The notes beneath the pieces were generated by a model that worked only from the letters and a program-made list of their open reading frames with translations, was not told the DNA's origin and did not search any database. DNA of 64,000 nucleotides from SIG307 sp045596385 (GTDB lineage: Bacteria > Bacillota > Clostridia > Lachnospirales > Lachnospiraceae), in the NCBI GenBank assembly GCA_045596385.1, contig JAZOCC010000012.1:25474-89473 (forward strand). The letters run 5' to 3'. A program made the translations under genes and the position numbers. Positions 7,025 to 14,731 of this stretch are shown here, piece after piece. Each line of letters starts with the position of its first letter. Within the stretch, counting starts at the first letter, position 1.

Positions 7025-7543
7025 TCATTCTGCCTTTAAATCCCCTACCATCGGTACAATATACTTTCGGTCGGAAATATCATACGACTTGCTTAACATC
7101 TTTGCCATTGCCTGTTCCTTTTCGGACTTGTTCTTTGCCAACATTCGCACAAACATCTTCATCATCACTCTCGACACACCGTTCATTTTTTCGTAACAAA
7201 GACCGCCCGGACAATAGAATACCGAAATCTGTCCCCATTCTTCATCGGTAAAATTCTTCCTAAGGCCTTCCTGCAGTTCCGGATTTTCTAACGGACTTGC
7301 GCCTACGGCATATACTACCTTCTTTTTATCCGCCCACTGCGCTGCCTTCTTCTTAAACCAGTCTAACTTTTTAATCGAACCCGCAAAGCACCAGCCGCCG
7401 AACACAATTGCATCATAACCGGACAAATCCTTCTTCTCCGCCTCAGCAACCGTCATGCAATCTCCTTGCACATCCTCCGCAATCCACTCTGCATACTGCT
7501 TTGTAAAACCGGTCTGTGAAGTATAAATAACTGCTGTTTTCAT
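7025..7543 (-). CDS. flavodoxin-domain protein
   Basis: The 172-residue protein begins MKTAVIYTSQTGFTKQYAEWIA, where TSQTGFT is the FMN-phosphate loop of flavodoxins. Further FMN contacts are likely around GGWCFAGS and the region near VGASPLENPELQ. The basic C-terminus and overall length resemble the HemG-like flavodoxin subgroup. The start is ATG 7541-7543, which has AGGAGG ten bases upstream; the in-frame codon nine residues earlier overlaps that site and is rejected. It follows a MarR regulator by 57 bp, so it is probably under its control. It would carry electrons or reduce a small molecule in the cytoplasm. Confidence 0.88.
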   Translation of the reverse strand: MKTAVIYTSQTGFTKQYAEWIAEDVQGDCMTVAEAEKKDLSGYDAIVFGGWCFAGSIKKLDWFKKKAAQWADKKKVVYAVGASPLENPELQEGLRKNFTDEEWGQISVFYCPGGLCYEKMNGVSRVMMKMFVRMLAKNKSEKEQAMAKMLSKSYDISDRKYIVPMVGDLKAE

Positions 7544-7600
7544 CCTTACTATCCTCCTGTTTTTCTGCAATCCTTCTTTTTCTTCTATTTCCGTTTTAAA

Positions 7601-8128
7601 TCAAAAATTCTCATCCTTGGTCTTTTCAACCTTCCCGGCATTCTCCGGCACTTCCTTCATCCACATCAGATTCGCTTCAAGCCTCGACAATATAAGAAAC
7701 GCCTGCTTTGCTTCTTCCTCTGTTACACCGGCAAACAATCCGGTCATAAACTCCTCTTCCTTGGCCCGGTACTTCTCTCCCATCACCGCCGCATAATCTG
7801 TCAGAGAAATCCGAAGCTTCCGCCGGTCTGCCGCATCCGGTTCCACAAAAACAAAACCCTTCTGCTCCAGCTTATTTAAAATCTGCTTTACATTCTGGTG
7901 AGAACTGCCCATCACCTGTGCCAAATCCTGTACCGTAGGCGCTTCTCCCTGAAACAGGTTCATACACGCCATCAGAAAAAACTGCTTACTGGTAATCTCT
8001 TCGTAAAAGGTATCTCCTACCGCCTGCAACCGATTCTGCAACGCAAACAACAGCCCGAACAGCGCATACCGTCCGTCCATCTCCGCCACCACTTCCCGGG
8101 GCGACATCCCTTGCTTTAATTCCCCCAT
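7601..8128 (-). CDS. MarR-family transcriptional regulator
   Basis: The 175-residue winged-helix protein has the typical MarR core: recognition region PTVQDLAQVMGSSHQNVKQILNKLEQKGFV followed by the wing DAADRRKLRISLTDYA. Helices at both ends form the dimer. The start has AAGGAGGG four to five bases upstream. It is first in an operon with the flavodoxin gene. A 16-bp palindrome right after its consensus promoter is a likely self-operator. Ligand unknown. Confidence 0.9.
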   Translation of the reverse strand: MGELKQGMSPREVVAEMDGRYALFGLLFALQNRLQAVGDTFYEEITSKQFFLMACMNLFQGEAPTVQDLAQVMGSSHQNVKQILNKLEQKGFVFVEPDAADRRKLRISLTDYAAVMGEKYRAKEEEFMTGLFAGVTEEEAKQAFLILSRLEANLMWMKEVPENAGKVEKTKDENF

Positions 8129-8142
8129 TGTCCCTCCTTATT

Positions 8143-8201
8143 CATATTATGTAATATGTTACCTTTTTAGTTATTATACATAACCGCACATTTGCTGTCA
8201 A
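8143..8201 (-). promoter_or_regulatory. consensus promoter and palindromic operator of the MarR-flavodoxin operon
   Basis: Minus strand: TTGACA (8196-8201), 17 bp, TATAAT (8173-8178), all consensus. Palindrome CATATTA-TG-TAATATG (8143-8158) follows, between the transcription start and the ribosome-binding site. Confidence 0.8.
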
Positions 8202-8224
8202 GTGCTTTTCCCTAAATGTCAAAA

Positions 8225-8250
8225 GAAAAGAACGCGCATACGCGCGGTCT
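8225..8250 (-). terminator. probable terminator of the GH16 gene
   Basis: Minus strand: a short GC hairpin around CCGCGCGTATGCGCG followed by TTCTTTTCTTTT, seven bases after the stop codon. Confidence 0.55.
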
Positions 8251-8256
8251 AAACGA

Positions 8257-9138
8257 CTACTGTTCAAACGGCGTATAAGAGAACCACTCATACTCCGCGG
8301 TTAACGGCATGTTGCTCGGGTCAAAAGCCTTTAGCCAGGCATCTACACCCTTTCCGCACCATGCGTTCATCATAATTTTACCTCTGGTCTTCGGAATGTT
8401 GTTGGTTGCGGTGTATACCTCCACGCCGTCCACAAACCATACAATCTTATCCGCATGCCACTCAAAAGCATAGGTATGAAAATCCTCCGATGCATCAAAC
8501 CCAAGGTCATGCATGTATTCGTGATTTCCGCGTCCACCGGTAAAGTAATTAAACTGCACCTTGGTAGTATCCTTCCCTAAGAACTCGATATCAATCTCAT
8601 CCCACGGATTCTTATCACTCGGTCCCGTGTAAGTAAAGAAGGAAGACACAACGCCATCATTCTTAATCGGCTTCATGGATACTTCGTATCTTCCGTAACC
8701 GTAAAACTTTCTCGTACGATACTCGGCACCGGCATACGGAATACTTCCGCCTGCTTTGTCCTCGCTGATAACAAGCTGCATCTTATTATCGTTAAAGGTA
8801 CAATTGGACTTTCGCCAGGTCACGTTAAACTGTCCGCCGTTGGTCCACCCGTTGGCAATCTCCATCGTCGACGCATTGGCATTTCCGTCCTTAAACTCCA
8901 CAGAAATCGGCTCACACGGTGGCAACGGCGTCGGGGTTGGTGCCGGGGTTGCGGTCGGCTTTGGAGTAGCCGTTGGCTTCGGTGTCGCGGTCGGGTCCGG
9001 AGTTGCCGTAACTTCCGGAGTCTCCGTTACTACCGTAGCAGTTGGGGCCGGATTCACATCCGTCTGCTTATCCTTTCCGCAGGAACAAAAGAACATGGCA
9101 CAGGCCAATGCTATCATAAATGTCTTAAGCTTTCTCAT
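8257..9138 (-). CDS. GH16 beta-glucanase (lichenase-like) surface lipoprotein
   Basis: The 293-residue protein has a signal peptide (MRKLKTFMIALACAMFFCSC) with a likely lipidated cysteine at 18 or 20, then a Thr-Pro-rich linker (about 30-74), then a GH16 jelly-roll domain. The catalytic motif EIDIEF is at 181-186 (nucleophile Glu181, acid/base Glu185). GH16 enzymes cut beta-1,3/1,4-glucans; the compact domain resembles lichenase. The ATG at 9136-9138 has AAGGAGG eight bases upstream; the longer in-frame start lacks one. It is a single-gene transcript, acting outside the cell. Confidence 0.9.
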   Translation of the reverse strand: MRKLKTFMIALACAMFFCSCGKDKQTDVNPAPTATVVTETPEVTATPDPTATPKPTATPKPTATPAPTPTPLPPCEPISVEFKDGNANASTMEIANGWTNGGQFNVTWRKSNCTFNDNKMQLVISEDKAGGSIPYAGAEYRTRKFYGYGRYEVSMKPIKNDGVVSSFFTYTGPSDKNPWDEIDIEFLGKDTTKVQFNYFTGGRGNHEYMHDLGFDASEDFHTYAFEWHADKIVWFVDGVEVYTATNNIPKTRGKIMMNAWCGKGVDAWLKAFDPSNMPLTAEYEWFSYTPFEQ

Positions 9139-9257
9139 AGGTAAAACCTCCTTCTGTAGCAACTCACTTACAGTTTCCTAATTATAACATTTCCGACTTG
9201 CTATAACCATCATCAATCGGTCTTTTCTATCAGATTCTTGCATTTTCTTCCATCGGT

Positions 9258-10160
9258 TTACTTCACACAACCAATCAAATCGTTAATATCCGCAATTCCG
9301 TGACGATCCATATATGCTGCAATTCCGTCAATCACCTCAATGGTTGCATACGGATTTACAAAATTCGCCGTACCTACCGCCACCGCGGAAGCACCTACCA
9401 TAAGGAACTCCAGTGCATCCTCTGCGTTGCGGATACCGCCCATACCGATAATCGGAAGCTTAATGGCATTTGCCACCTGGTATACCATGCGCACTGCCAC
9501 CGGCTTGATGGCCGGGCCGGACAAACCGCCGGTCTTATTGGCTACCGCAAAGGTCCTGCGTTCCACGTCGATTTTCATACCGGTGAGCGTATTAATTAAG
9601 GACACCGCATCCGCACCGCCGGCTTCCACCGCACGAGCCATTTCCGTAATATCCGTTACATTCGGGGAAAGCTTCATAATAACCGGCTGCTTGGCCACTT
9701 TCTTTACCGCCGCCGTAATCTCTTCCGCCATCTTCGGATTCTGGCCGAAGGCAATACCGCCTTCCTTTACATTCGGACAGGAAATATTGATTTCAAGCAA
9801 ATCCGCATTGGTGTCTCCTAACTGCTCTACCGCATCAATATAATCCTCTTTGGAACGTCCGCATACATTTACAATAATCTTGGTATCATAATCCGCAAGG
9901 AACTTTAAGTCACGCTCCTTAAATACTGCCAACCCCGGATTCTGCAGACCGATGGCATTCATCATACCACCGCAGGTTTCCGCAATACGCGGGGTAGCAT
10001 TTCCTGCCCACGGCACATTGGCAACACCCTTTGTGGTTACCGCACCGAGACGGTTCAAATCAACAAACTCACCGTATTCCATACCGGACCCAAAGGTACC
10101 GGAAGCAACGGTTACCGGATTCTTTAATGTGACTCCTGCTATATTTACCGAAAGATTCAT
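9258..10160 (-). CDS. pyrD: dihydroorotate dehydrogenase B, catalytic subunit
   Basis: The 300-residue class 1B enzyme oxidises dihydroorotate to orotate with FMN. A TIM barrel is evident: N-terminal VTVASGTFGSG, the loop INISCPNVKEGG with the class 1B catalytic cysteine, then VIMKLSPNV and the C-terminal FMN-phosphate site IGMGGI...ASAVAVGTA. The gene follows pyrK by 75 bp, and the two subunits form the heterotetramer that passes electrons to NAD+. AAAGGA precedes the ATG. Confidence 0.96.
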   Translation of the reverse strand: MNLSVNIAGVTLKNPVTVASGTFGSGMEYGEFVDLNRLGAVTTKGVANVPWAGNATPRIAETCGGMMNAIGLQNPGLAVFKERDLKFLADYDTKIIVNVCGRSKEDYIDAVEQLGDTNADLLEINISCPNVKEGGIAFGQNPKMAEEITAAVKKVAKQPVIMKLSPNVTDITEMARAVEAGGADAVSLINTLTGMKIDVERRTFAVANKTGGLSGPAIKPVAVRMVYQVANAIKLPIIGMGGIRNAEDALEFLMVGASAVAVGTANFVNPYATIEVIDGIAAYMDRHGIADINDLIGCVK

Positions 10161-10235
10161 ACTCTGTCATCCTTTCATTTTCAAAATTCCGCTACGGCTT
10201 TCACCGTAACCTCCTATCTTCAGTTTAACAATCAA

Positions 10236-11018
10236 TTACAGCTCGATATCCTCTGCGTAGAATACCGGACCCTCTTTACAAATTCTCGTATTGTTTACCT
10301 GGGAATGTTCGTCTACCTTGGTTGTCTTGCAGACACAAGCGAGACATGCACCGATACCGCAAGCCATTCGCTCCTCTAAGGAAAGCTGTGCCCTTGCGCC
10401 CTGTTCTGCCGCATATTCTTTAATCCCACGAAGCATCGGCTTCGGTCCGCAGGCAAAGAACAAATCTCCCTTAACACCTTCTGCCTTCATGGCATCGATG
10501 ACATTTCCCTTCGTTCCCACAGCACCGTTATCGGAGGCAATGAGAACCTTACCGTAGGCTTCGAACTCCTTTGCAAGGAACGTATCCGCATCTCTGTACC
10601 CCAGCACAATGGTCTTTTCTCCCGGCAGAGCCTTTGCAAGCTCAAGCATCGGCGGAATACCGATACCGCCTCCCAGAAGTACCGCATGCATACCGTCTTT
10701 TAAATCCTCTGTCATAAAACCGTTTCCAAGCGGTCCGGTTACCGTAATCTCATCGCCTGCCGTAAGCTTGGAAAACTCTCTTGTTCCTTCTCCCGCAATG
10801 CGGTATACCAGACGAAGTTCGCCAGCCTCTTTATCAATTCCGCAAATACTGATAGGACGCGGCAAAAGTCTTCCGTCTTCCTTACAGTACAACGATACAA
10901 ACTGTCCTGCCTTCGCTTCCGCAGCAATGCTCTCCGCCTTGATTCTCATTTCAAAAATCTCGCCGGTCATGCACTCCTGCTTCGTAATCACGGCCTTTAC
11001 CTGTTCCTTCTTACTCAT
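10236..11018 (-). CDS. pyrK: dihydroorotate dehydrogenase B, electron-transfer subunit
   Basis: The 260-residue protein has a ferredoxin-reductase fold: FAD motif RPISICGI at about 53-60, an NAD-binding segment GGGIGIPPMLELAKAL, and a C-terminal [2Fe-2S] cysteine set in ERMACGIGACLACVCKT plus a later cysteine. It shuttles electrons from PyrD to NAD+. It lies between the WYL regulator (26 bp upstream) and pyrD. AAGGAGG sits ten bases before the ATG. Confidence 0.96.
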   Translation of the reverse strand: MSKKEQVKAVITKQECMTGEIFEMRIKAESIAAEAKAGQFVSLYCKEDGRLLPRPISICGIDKEAGELRLVYRIAGEGTREFSKLTAGDEITVTGPLGNGFMTEDLKDGMHAVLLGGGIGIPPMLELAKALPGEKTIVLGYRDADTFLAKEFEAYGKVLIASDNGAVGTKGNVIDAMKAEGVKGDLFFACGPKPMLRGIKEYAAEQGARAQLSLEERMACGIGACLACVCKTTKVDEHSQVNNTRICKEGPVFYAEDIEL

Positions 11019-11044
11019 ATAACAGTCCTCCTTGGTTCGTTCTA

Positions 11045-12019
11045 TTATTCATAATTCTCACATTGCCTTTTCAAATGCTCTCTGTAAGCTTCCGCCACAT
11101 GCTTCGGTTCTGCAATCGTCACACCCGATACACCGCACACCCAGCCGAAAAACTGCTGGCTGACTTGCACATCCACCGCAGCTTCGTAACACCCTTCTCC
11201 TTTATCCAATAATATCACATCCGTACCAAACCGGTCAATTACAACACCCAGCAGTGACTCCTTAAAAGAAATCCGCACCCGCTCTTCTTTTCCGTCATAC
11301 ATGCCAAAGGTCTTCTTTGACAAAAGCGCTGCATTTTCCGAGAACTCATCTCCGTGGGTTCTCGGTGCATCCTCTATCCGGATATCCGCCATTTTATCCA
11401 CGCGGTAATACCTGCGTCCGTTTGCCTGTTCATCATAGGCAACCAGATAATAATTCTCCTCTTCCCACATAAGGATATAAGGGCTGACCAGATAACGCTT
11501 TCCGTCATGACGGGAAACCAACTCTTTTTTCCCGTTCCATCTCATATACTGAAAAGAAATCATGCGGTTCTCCCCAATGGCCTCATGGAGGGTATCCACC
11601 AAATACAAAATGCTCTCATTCATGGTCTTGACCCGGTCAAACACATGCACCTGACGCTGTAGCTTGCCTGCCGCATGGCGACTGCAAAACCGCGAAAGCT
11701 TTTTAATCAGTTCGTTGGACTTTTTCTCTGTCAAAAACTTCGAAGACTGTACCGCATCCACCAAAAGCTTTAGCTCCGCAAGTTCAAACTCTCTGGCTCC
11801 GAGATAATACCCTTTCCTTCCGCAGGAAATCACATCATATCCCAAATCCTGCAATACCTGCATATCATCGTAGATACTTTTCCGTTCCGCACTGATATCG
11901 TTGGCTGCCAGATGCTCGATCATACGCTCCGTGGAAAGCGGGTGCAACTCATCGGACTCCCGTTCCAGAAGCTCCAAAATACAAAACAATTTCTTCTTTT
12001 GATTTGCTCCCTTTGCCAT
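11045..12019 (-). CDS. WYL-domain transcriptional regulator
   Basis: The 324-residue protein has an N-terminal winged helix (about 1-75, containing LHPLSTERMIEHLAANDISAERKSIYDDMQVLQDLGYDV) and a central WYL ligand-sensing domain around residues 140-210 (SPYILMWEEENYYLVAYDEQ), then the C-terminal WCX region. ATG 12017-12019 has AGGAGGG five bases upstream; the longer frame upstream runs through hairpin DNA and is not believed. It is only 26 bp from pyrK, so it may be co-transcribed with and regulate pyrimidine genes, although WYL proteins sense varied ligands including nucleotides. Confidence 0.88.
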   Translation of the reverse strand: MAKGANQKKKLFCILELLERESDELHPLSTERMIEHLAANDISAERKSIYDDMQVLQDLGYDVISCGRKGYYLGAREFELAELKLLVDAVQSSKFLTEKKSNELIKKLSRFCSRHAAGKLQRQVHVFDRVKTMNESILYLVDTLHEAIGENRMISFQYMRWNGKKELVSRHDGKRYLVSPYILMWEEENYYLVAYDEQANGRRYYRVDKMADIRIEDAPRTHGDEFSENAALLSKKTFGMYDGKEERVRISFKESLLGVVIDRFGTDVILLDKGEGCYEAAVDVQVSQQFFGWVCGVSGVTIAEPKHVAEAYREHLKRQCENYE

Positions 12020-12097
12020 GAGCGCCCTCCTCTCCGATGCCTTCACGAACATTATGCCACAAGAAACCATACAAGTCAATCGTGCAGGCATCTCGCT

Positions 12098-12193
12098 ACG
12101 CGAACCCCCAACTCCGCGCCGAAAGGCGCTACGTCGTGGGTTCGCTCGCATATCAGAGATTTCGGAAGCGAGCTGCCGAAATCTCTGATATGC
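12098..12193. repeat. double long-hairpin element
   Basis: Two adjacent inverted repeats fill the leader of the WYL gene. The first is nested: GCGAACCC (12100-12107) with GGGTTCGC (12138-12145), and inside it GCGCC-GAAA-GGCGC. The second is a perfect 18-bp palindrome (12148-12165 with 12176-12193, 10-nt loop). Neither has a U-tract on either strand. It resembles REP/MITE-like intergenic elements; no second copy is in this window. Confidence 0.6.
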
Positions 12194-12209
12194 CCACTTT
12201 GCCTTCACG

Positions 12210-12252
12210 AAAAAAAAGCCTGATCCCTTTTCCACTGAAAGGACATCAGACT
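12210..12252 (-). terminator. Rho-independent terminator of the tRNA operon
   Basis: Minus strand: hairpin GTCTGAT...CCTTT / AAAGG...ATCAGGC followed by eight T residues, just downstream of tRNA-Thr. Confidence 0.8.
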
Positions 12253-12260
12253 TCGTGTAG

Positions 12261-12333
12261 AGCTGGAAATCAGACTTGAACTGACGACCCCTTCATTACG
12301 AGTGAAGTGCTCTACCGACTGAGCTATTCCAGC
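12261..12333 (-). tRNA. tRNA-Thr (anticodon CGT)
   Basis: A 73-nt cloverleaf: acceptor GCTGGAA/TTCCAGC with discriminator T, D-arm GCTCAGTCGGTAGAGC, anticodon stem CTTCA/TGAAG with loop CTCGTAA, T-arm GTCAG-TTCAAGT-CTGAT. Anticodon CGT lies at 12298-12300 and reads ACG. CCA is not encoded. Second gene of a two-tRNA transcript. Confidence 0.95.
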
Positions 12334-12362
12334 ATTCAACCAAAAACAGGCTAAAAATAAAA

Positions 12363-12436
12363 TCGAGGCGACAAGATTCGAACTTGCGACCTCTGCGTCC
12401 CGAACGCAGCGCTCTACCAAACTGAGCCACGCCTCG
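12363..12436 (-). tRNA. tRNA-Pro (anticodon CGG)
   Basis: A 74-nt cloverleaf: acceptor CGAGGCG/CGCCTCG with discriminator A, D-arm GCTCAGTTTGGTAGAGC, anticodon stem CTGCG/CGCAG with loop TTCGGGA, T-arm with GTTCGAATC. Anticodon CGG lies at 12400-12402 and reads CCG. CCA is not encoded. Confidence 0.95.
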
Positions 12437-12485
12437 ATAATTTTATTATTTGATTTTTTTGCTGTCGTTCAAACCCGACTTTGAT

Positions 12486-12514
12486 ATCTTACAACATTTT
12501 TGAAGAAATGTCAA
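12486..12514 (-). promoter_or_regulatory. tRNA operon promoter
   Basis: Minus strand: TTGACA (12509-12514), 17 bp, TAAGAT (12486-12491), about 50 bases before tRNA-Pro. Confidence 0.8.
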
Positions 12515-12574
12515 CACTTATTTTTAATTTTTTTAAATTATTTTTCCAAGATTCATTTCCAACCGAAAATTTTT

Positions 12575-12603
12575 TAAAGGAGCCCTCCAAAACGGAAGGC
12601 TCC
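12575..12603 (-). terminator. terminator of the degV-family gene
   Basis: Minus strand: GGAGCCTTCC-GTTTT-GGAGGGCTCC (arms 12594-12603 and 12579-12588, one G-T pair) followed by TTTAAAA. Confidence 0.8.
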
Positions 12604-12611
12604 CTCTTTCT

Positions 12612-13442
12612 TTAATACGCTACAATAATACCACCCTCATTGGCATACATGGTACTGATACCGCCGGTGTTCACAATCATACACTCCTTAAACGGTACCC
12701 TGCTCATAATCATCTGCTTTACCGCCTCGGCTCTGGCCGGGTGATTGCAATGGGCAATGGCAAGGGTCCTGGTAGTAGCTTCTTTTACATCCGCGACAAC
12801 AGAATCCACAAGCTTCTTTAAAGTACGCTCCACGCCTCTCGCCTGGTCAAGCTTCACAATCTGACCTTCCTTACCGGCCAGCAACGGCTTAATATTCAGG
12901 GCGTTGCACAAAATCGCCTGTACCTGGGTAAGACGACCGTTCTTAATGAACACATCCAAATCCTCCAGCACAAACTTCGTCCGGGCATTATTACGGAAGG
13001 TCGTAATCTTCTTTACAATCTCCTCAAAATTAAACTTATCCAATAAAGAACGAAGCTTCAAAACAATAATGGACTCACCCACAGAGGCCGACCATGAATC
13101 CACCACCTCAATCTTTACCTCCGGGTGTTGTTCTTGGTACATCTGCTTTGCAAGCATAGCGCTCTGATAAGAACCGCTCAAATGCTTGGACAAGGTCACC
13201 ACAAATATTTCATCCGCACCTTCGAACTCCTTCATATAACGCTCCGGAGACGGACATGCGGAACGCGGACAATCCGGACTCTTTCTCATCTTCTCCAAAA
13301 ATTTCTTTTGACAAAAAGTCTCATCATCAATTATATCCTCTTTATTTACCGTTAAGGTAAGCGGCACCAGACGTACATCGGTCCATTCCTTCTTCTCCGG
13401 TGTAAAATCCGCACAACTGTCTGCAATCAATCTTCTAACCAT
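12612..13442 (-). CDS. DegV-family fatty-acid-binding protein
   Basis: The 276-residue protein starts MVRRLIADSCADFTPE, the DegV N-terminal motif, and has the lipid-site loop TLSKHLSGSYQSAMLA. DegV proteins (FakB-like) bind a fatty acid in a two-domain fold and, with a FakA kinase, can feed exogenous fatty acids into phospholipid. No FakA-like partner is adjacent, so the lipid partner role is inferred from the family. AGAGGGG lies seven bases before the ATG. It is a single-gene transcript with its own promoter and a leader bearing three phased CATGT repeats. Confidence 0.9.
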   Translation of the reverse strand: MVRRLIADSCADFTPEKKEWTDVRLVPLTLTVNKEDIIDDETFCQKKFLEKMRKSPDCPRSACPSPERYMKEFEGADEIFVVTLSKHLSGSYQSAMLAKQMYQEQHPEVKIEVVDSWSASVGESIIVLKLRSLLDKFNFEEIVKKITTFRNNARTKFVLEDLDVFIKNGRLTQVQAILCNALNIKPLLAGKEGQIVKLDQARGVERTLKKLVDSVVADVKEATTRTLAIAHCNHPARAEAVKQMIMSRVPFKECMIVNTGGISTMYANEGGIIVAY

Positions 13443-13467
13443 AGTTCAACCCCTCTTCCCGATCTTT

Positions 13468-13492
13468 CATGTCGTTTCATGTCACAACATGT
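13468..13492. promoter_or_regulatory. three CATGT repeats at 10-bp spacing in the degV-family leader
   Basis: CATGT occurs at 13468, 13478 and 13488, once per helical turn, just downstream of the predicted transcription start of the DegV gene. This is the pattern of a cooperative protein site; no protein is identified. Confidence 0.4.
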
Positions 13493-13512
13493 AGTTTTCA
13501 TCTCTACATCTC

Positions 13513-13541
13513 ATAATATCACACCAATAAAAGTTTGTCCA
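13513..13541 (-). promoter_or_regulatory. promoter of the degV-family gene
   Basis: Minus strand: TGGACA (13536-13541), 17 bp, TATTAT (13513-13518). Confidence 0.7.
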
Positions 13542-13590
13542 TTAATTTTCGGTTAAAACAAAAAAATCTCCGACATTTAAAAAAAACCTA

Positions 13591-13681
13591 TTGACAACTA
13601 TATCGAAGTGCGATATACTCATATCAAAATTTGATACATCGAACCCCGATACATCGAGACTATATATATCGAAGTGCAATA
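13591..13681 (+). promoter_or_regulatory. padR promoter with phased operator array
   Basis: TTGACA (13591-13596), 17 bp, TATACT (13614-13619). A dyad TATCGAAGTGCGATA (13601-13615) sits in the spacer and -10. Related dyads follow: TATCAAAATTTGATA (13622-13636), CATCGAACCCCGATA (13637-13651), a half at 13652, and TATCGAAGTGCAATA (13667-13681). The last four start exactly 15 bp apart. Binding by the PadR protein encoded just downstream is the obvious inference. Confidence 0.8.
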
Positions 13682-13744
13682 TTATAAATAATATATACAT
13701 CAAATGTCGTTTCCTCTCGCAGGTACGGCAAGAAAGGACACCCT

Positions 13745-14077
13745 ATGGAAGACAAACTGAAACGCATTTACATCCCCATGACAGAGACCGGGTTTTACAT
13801 TCTCTTCTGCTTGCAAAATGAGAACCACGGCTACAATATCGGTCTGCAGGTAAAGCAAATGACCGGCGGCGAGATTAGCATCAGCCCGGGCACCATGTAC
13901 GGTACCCTCTCTAAAATGGAGAAGGACGGCCTGATTGCCTTTGTCAAAGAGGAAGAAAAACGAAAGTTTTACTGCATTACCGAACTCGGAAACGAAATAT
14001 TGCAACTGGAGCTGATCCGCATTGAGCGGCTCTATAAAAACAGCAAGGGTGAAATCTTAGGAGGGAAGAACATATGA
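13745..14077 (+). CDS. PadR-family transcriptional regulator
   Basis: The 110-residue protein contains a PadR winged helix: TETGFYILFCLQNENHGYNIGLQVKQMTGGEISISPGTMYGTLSKMEKDGLIAFVKEEEKRKFYCITELGNEIL. A short C-terminal helix serves dimerisation. AAAGGA lies six bases before the ATG. Its stop codon overlaps the next ATG (ATGA), so it is translationally coupled to a DUF2812 gene, a frequent pairing in Firmicutes. It almost certainly represses its own operon through the array at 13601-13681. Effector unknown. Confidence 0.92.
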   Translation: MEDKLKRIYIPMTETGFYILFCLQNENHGYNIGLQVKQMTGGEISISPGTMYGTLSKMEKDGLIAFVKEEEKRKFYCITELGNEILQLELIRIERLYKNSKGEILGGKNI

Positions 14078-14673
14078 GAAAGAACAAGAAGGTAAACGAT
14101 CCGAATATTTTAGTAGAAAAGCAAAAGTTTTATATCAGCGAATTTGAGCAGGAGGCTGCATGGCTTTCTTTTATGCATCGTGAAGGCTGGAAATTTGTTT
14201 CCACCGATGGATTTCATTACAAGTTTGAAAAAGCAGAGAAAAAAGATTGGGTCTATGAGTTGGATTATAAAGAGAACGGCGTCGCAGAGGACGACTATAT
14301 CCAGATGTACCGGGATTTCGGTTGGGAATACGCGGGGCAATATGACCACTGGTGCTATTTCCGCAAACAACGCGTAGAAGGAGAAGATGTGGATACTACA
14401 CTCTTCGGCGACCGCGAATCCAAACTGGAGCTTTGTAAACGAGTGGTAAACGGCCAATTTTCCCGTATGCTCCCGCTCCTCTTACTTACACCGAGTATGC
14501 TTAACCTATTTCGTTTAGCAAAACCGTTGGAAACCTTCGGTCCGGTTATAGGAACCATTTTGTCAATCATCTGCACTCTTTCGCTTCTTATCTTTTTTGT
14601 TCCGCTGATTATCTACTTTACTCAGATAAATCGGCTAAACAAGCAGATTAAGGAGCTGGAAGGCACCAAATAA
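14074..14673 (+). CDS. DUF2812-type membrane protein paired with PadR
   Basis: The 199-residue protein has a soluble N-terminal domain of about 115 residues rich in aromatic residues (EAAWLSFMHREGWKFVSTDGFHYKFEKAE, typical of DUF2812), then two hydrophobic segments near 130-150 and 155-185. The C-terminus is charged. AGGAGGG lies eight bases before the ATG. It shares four bases with padR. DUF2812 proteins always seem to travel with PadR regulators; they may be membrane sensors or efflux accessories, but the function is not established. Confidence 0.85.
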   Translation: MRKNKKVNDPNILVEKQKFYISEFEQEAAWLSFMHREGWKFVSTDGFHYKFEKAEKKDWVYELDYKENGVAEDDYIQMYRDFGWEYAGQYDHWCYFRKQRVEGEDVDTTLFGDRESKLELCKRVVNGQFSRMLPLLLLTPSMLNLFRLAKPLETFGPVIGTILSIICTLSLLIFFVPLIIYFTQINRLNKQIKELEGTK

Positions 14674-14680
14674 ATCAATA

Positions 14681-14720
14681 CTCCTGCGTTTGATGTTTTG
14701 TTTCACACCAAACGCAGGAG
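14681..14720. terminator. shared hairpin between convergent genes
   Basis: A perfect 12-bp stem CTCCTGCGTTTG / CAAACGCAGGAG (14681-14692 with 14709-14720, 16-nt loop) lies between the DUF2812 stop and the convergent substrate-binding protein stop. U-tracts are poor on both strands, so it is probably a bidirectional but weak terminator. Confidence 0.6.
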
Positions 14721-14731
14721 AACAAAAATCA

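Noticed and set aside
8930..9060. short tandem DNA repeats that could be a CRISPR or VNTR locus
   Set aside because: They encode the Thr-Pro linker of the GH16 lipoprotein; no spacers or repeat-palindrome structure.
12020..12235. 72-residue extension of the WYL regulator
   Set aside because: The extra codons run through palindromic hairpin DNA and a terminator; ATG 12017-12019 has a strong ribosome site.
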